A stretch of DNA of 64,000 nucleotides from an uncultured Rikenella sp. (GTDB lineage Bacteria; Bacteroidota; Bacteroidia; Bacteroidales; Rikenellaceae). The stretch is taken from the NCBI GenBank assembly GCA_947627885.1, contig CANQXP010000008.1, forward strand, positions 1-64,000, read 5' to 3'. The translations under genes were made by a program, and so were the position numbers. Under the pieces are notes generated by a model that was given only the letters and a program-made list of their open reading frames with translations, did not search any database and was not told where the DNA came from. This document shows positions 62,164 to 64,000 of this stretch, in pieces; positions within the stretch are counted from its first letter, which is position 1, and the number at the start of each line of letters is the position of its first letter.

Positions 62164-63171
62164 ATGAATAAATTCATAAATTCGACCGAGAACATCACCG
62201 CTGAATTATTGGAAGGGTATACTATGGCCTTCTCCGACACCGTGAAGCTCGGTGCCGAGAACATCGTGGTGCGCACCAACCCCAAAGCGGAAGATAAAGT
62301 GGCGATCATCGCATTCGGCGGTTCGGGACACGAACCGGCCGTGAGCGGTTTCGTCGGCGAAGGGATGCTCGATGCTTCGGTGGTAGGCGATATTTTCGCC
62401 GCTCCGGGGGCGCAGCGCCTGTTCCAGGCTTTGCAGATGTTCAAGCGGGAGGCCGGGATTCTGTTGCTGGTGCTGAACCACTCCGGCGACGTGATGAGCG
62501 GTAATATGGCGCGTCAACTTGCTGAACGTGCGGGGATTAAAGTGAAGGCGATCATGACCCACGATGACATTTCGGCCGGGCTGGATGCCGCCGACGATGA
62601 CCGGCGCGGGCTGGCCGGGGCTATCCCGATGTACAAGATACTGGGCGCTGCCGCCGAACAGGGCAAATCGCTCGACGAACTGATCGAGATCGGCGAACGG
62701 TTCAACAAGCAACTCGCCACGCTGGCGGTGGCTATGCGCGCCTGCACCCACCCGCAGAACGGCGCAACCATCACCGAACTGCCCGAAGGGATGATGCAGA
62801 TCGGCATGGGCCAGCACGGCGAAGCCGGGCAGGGCGGGAACGAACCTTTGGTTTCGGCGGACGCTACGGCAGAGTTTATGGTCGGACAACTGATGAAGAA
62901 ACTCGACGTCAAGAGCGGGGACAAAGTGCTGCTCTATATCAATGGAGTGGGGTCCACTACTTTGATGGAGCAGTTCATCGTTTACCGGGCGGCGGCCAAG
63001 AAACTCGAAGCCGCTGGGGTAACCGTTGCGGACGGGTACGCCGGCGAATTGCTGACCGTGCAGGAACAGGCCGGGTTCCAGATGATACTCGGCAAACTGG
63101 ACGCCGACCACCTCGACCTGCTGAAAAACTACAAGGCCGACGCTCCGTACTGGAAGCGCTTCGGGAAATAA
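62164..63171 (+). CDS. dhaK: dihydroxyacetone kinase subunit DhaK
   Basis: 335 aa. The substrate-binding histidine is H218 in GMGQHGEAGQ, covalently binding the ketone as in E. coli DhaK H218. H56 in GGSGHEPAV and D109 in NHSGDV sit at the same numbers as in the E. coli protein. The FGGSGHEPAVSGFVGEGMLD block is intact. It binds dihydroxyacetone or a related ketose and receives phosphate from the DhaL nucleotide. DhaL is encoded ~130 bp downstream. The substrate could be dihydroxyacetone or a tetrulose; the sequence cannot decide. Confidence 0.95.
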   Translation: MNKFINSTENITAELLEGYTMAFSDTVKLGAENIVVRTNPKAEDKVAIIAFGGSGHEPAVSGFVGEGMLDASVVGDIFAAPGAQRLFQALQMFKREAGILLLVLNHSGDVMSGNMARQLAERAGIKVKAIMTHDDISAGLDAADDDRRGLAGAIPMYKILGAAAEQGKSLDELIEIGERFNKQLATLAVAMRACTHPQNGATITELPEGMMQIGMGQHGEAGQGGNEPLVSADATAEFMVGQLMKKLDVKSGDKVLLYINGVGSTTLMEQFIVYRAAAKKLEAAGVTVADGYAGELLTVQEQAGFQMILGKLDADHLDLLKNYKADAPYWKRFGK

Positions 63172-63299
63172 CCCTTTGCGGCGGGGAGCCGTATTTACCC
63201 TTGGAAGACCCTCTGTTCCCTTGACGAAAGGGGGCAGGGGGCGTAGGGTTAAATGGGCATAGTGGAAAACAGGGAAAACTAACACCTAATAAAAACCAT

Positions 63300-63938
63300 A
63301 TGACCGGAAAATTGACTATACCGGATTTTCAGAAAATGATCCAAAAGGCGTTGGCAAATGTGACCGCGCGTGCCGGGGAGTTCAGCGAGCTGGACGCCGT
63401 GATCGGCGACGGCGACCACGGGGAGGCCATTGTTACGGCGTTGAACGCCATCGCCAAAGTTTCGAACGCGGACGATGCGGCGGGCAAGGATTTCAAGACC
63501 CTGCTCGGCGACATGGGCTTCGGCGTGATGATGGAGACCAGCGGCTCCACCTCCACTTTGTTGGGAGGATTGCTGCTTGGGATGAGCGACGGCGCACCCG
63601 CGGGCGCTAAAGAATTGGACGCCCCCCAGGTCAAAGCCATGTTCAAAGGCGGGCTGGAAGGCGTGCAGAAGAACACCAAGGCCATGCCGGGCGATAAGAC
63701 CATGATGGATGCGCTTTATCCGGCGGTCATGGCCATGCAGTCTGCTGATACCGGGGATATTGCCACGCTGCTCAAAGCGGGTGCCGAGGCTGCGCGGAAA
63801 GGTGCGGAGGATACCGTGCAGATGAAGGCCAACTTCGGCCGTGCCCGGAACTACGGCGAAAAGTCCGTGGGGCATGCCGACAGCGGGGCGTCGTCGTGGG
63901 CCTGCATGTTCGGCGCTTTTGCCGAGGCGCTGGCTTAG
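63300..63938 (+). CDS. dhaL: dihydroxyacetone kinase subunit DhaL
   Basis: 212 aa. The Mg-nucleotide site is LDAVIGDGDHG with D32, D37 and D39 (spacing as in E. coli DhaL D30, D35, D37). MMETSGSTSTLLGGLLL and PGDKTMMDALYPAV are the other nucleotide-binding blocks, and SVGHADSGASSW closes the barrel. No PTS-type DhaM is seen in the window, so ATP is the likely phosphate donor, although a downstream gene cannot be excluded. Confidence 0.94.
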   Translation: MTGKLTIPDFQKMIQKALANVTARAGEFSELDAVIGDGDHGEAIVTALNAIAKVSNADDAAGKDFKTLLGDMGFGVMMETSGSTSTLLGGLLLGMSDGAPAGAKELDAPQVKAMFKGGLEGVQKNTKAMPGDKTMMDALYPAVMAMQSADTGDIATLLKAGAEAARKGAEDTVQMKANFGRARNYGEKSVGHADSGASSWACMFGAFAEALA

Positions 63939-64000
63939 GGATATGAAAGGCCCGGAGATTAGTATGCAAAAGGGGGCTGAACGTCGGCGATTGCCGGGAA

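Noticed and set aside
60162..62444. A 760-codon minus-strand frame across four plus-strand genes
   Set aside because: It crosses gene boundaries of the chorismatase-like, cupin, VOC and dhaK genes, which are coherent on the other strand.
1..64000. CRISPR arrays, rRNA genes and a replication origin
   Set aside because: I saw no regularly spaced short repeats, no rRNA-like sequence and no DnaA-box cluster in the window.

Overview
The window looks like the chromosome of a fairly GC-rich member of the Bacteroidales, most likely Rikenellaceae/Alistipes-like. The case rests on many start-proximal TAnnTTTG (-7) promoter boxes with no obvious Shine-Dalgarno sequences, many lipoproteins, TonB-receptor-like and fimbrillin-like (DUF4493/PCMD) proteins, a fused FeoA-FeoB, and Bacteroidetes-type integrase remnants. 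The genus is inference; the phylum and order are well supported.

Layout. 1-1830: the end of a glutamate formimidoyltransferase-like gene, obgE on the minus strand, and a tRNA cluster Thr(TGT)-Tyr(GTA)-Gly(CCC). 1781-10565: an AT-richer genomic island integrated in the 3' end of tRNA-Gly, bounded by 46-bp perfect direct repeats. It holds two decayed integrase fragments, a wrecked IS21-type element, a P-loop ATPase of Sll1717 type, an orphan phage-tail-like gene, and a complete type II restriction-modification pair whose nuclease carries the BsoBI/AvaI active-site spacing (predicted target CYCGRG). 10595-16573: terminators, a PepSY-like secreted protein, a convergent pair of intracellular GH13 enzymes (alpha-glucosidase, alpha-amylase), a secreted beta-propeller, and Ppx/GppA. 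16589-24230: ppk1, the FeoAB fusion with its Cys-rich partner, a FISUMP-domain remnant, and a LysM/M23 lipoprotein. 24279-34993: trxB-ppa, a TonB-receptor-like barrel, an ABC exporter pair, a membrane MutS-like ATPase, and lemA-TPM. 35314-41918: manA and a small secreted protein, rpsO-pnp, a TPR lipoprotein, and smpB. 42247-48585: a YeiH-type exporter, a diacylglycerol-kinase-like enzyme, trkA-SGNH-apbE, and a small membrane protein. 48776-57657: a five-gene surface lipoprotein/barrel operon (DUF4493 and PCMD). 57891-63938: a beta-propeller/diheme cytochrome followed by a chorismatase-like Rid protein, then a cupin-VOC-DhaK-DhaL operon.

Structure beyond genes. Four intergenic copies of a ~240-bp repeat family share an internal core, and their terminal hairpins differ in sequence while keeping their pairing. 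A 75-bp divergent promoter block is present twice (feoB and the M23 lipoprotein/trxB). A 16-bp perfect inverted repeat flanks 184 bp upstream of the ppx-like gene, as in invertible promoters. The least described units are the DUF4493/PCMD operon, the cupin-VOC-DhaKL operon and the island ATPase. All functional proposals for these are inferences from sequence motifs and gene order; no database search was run.
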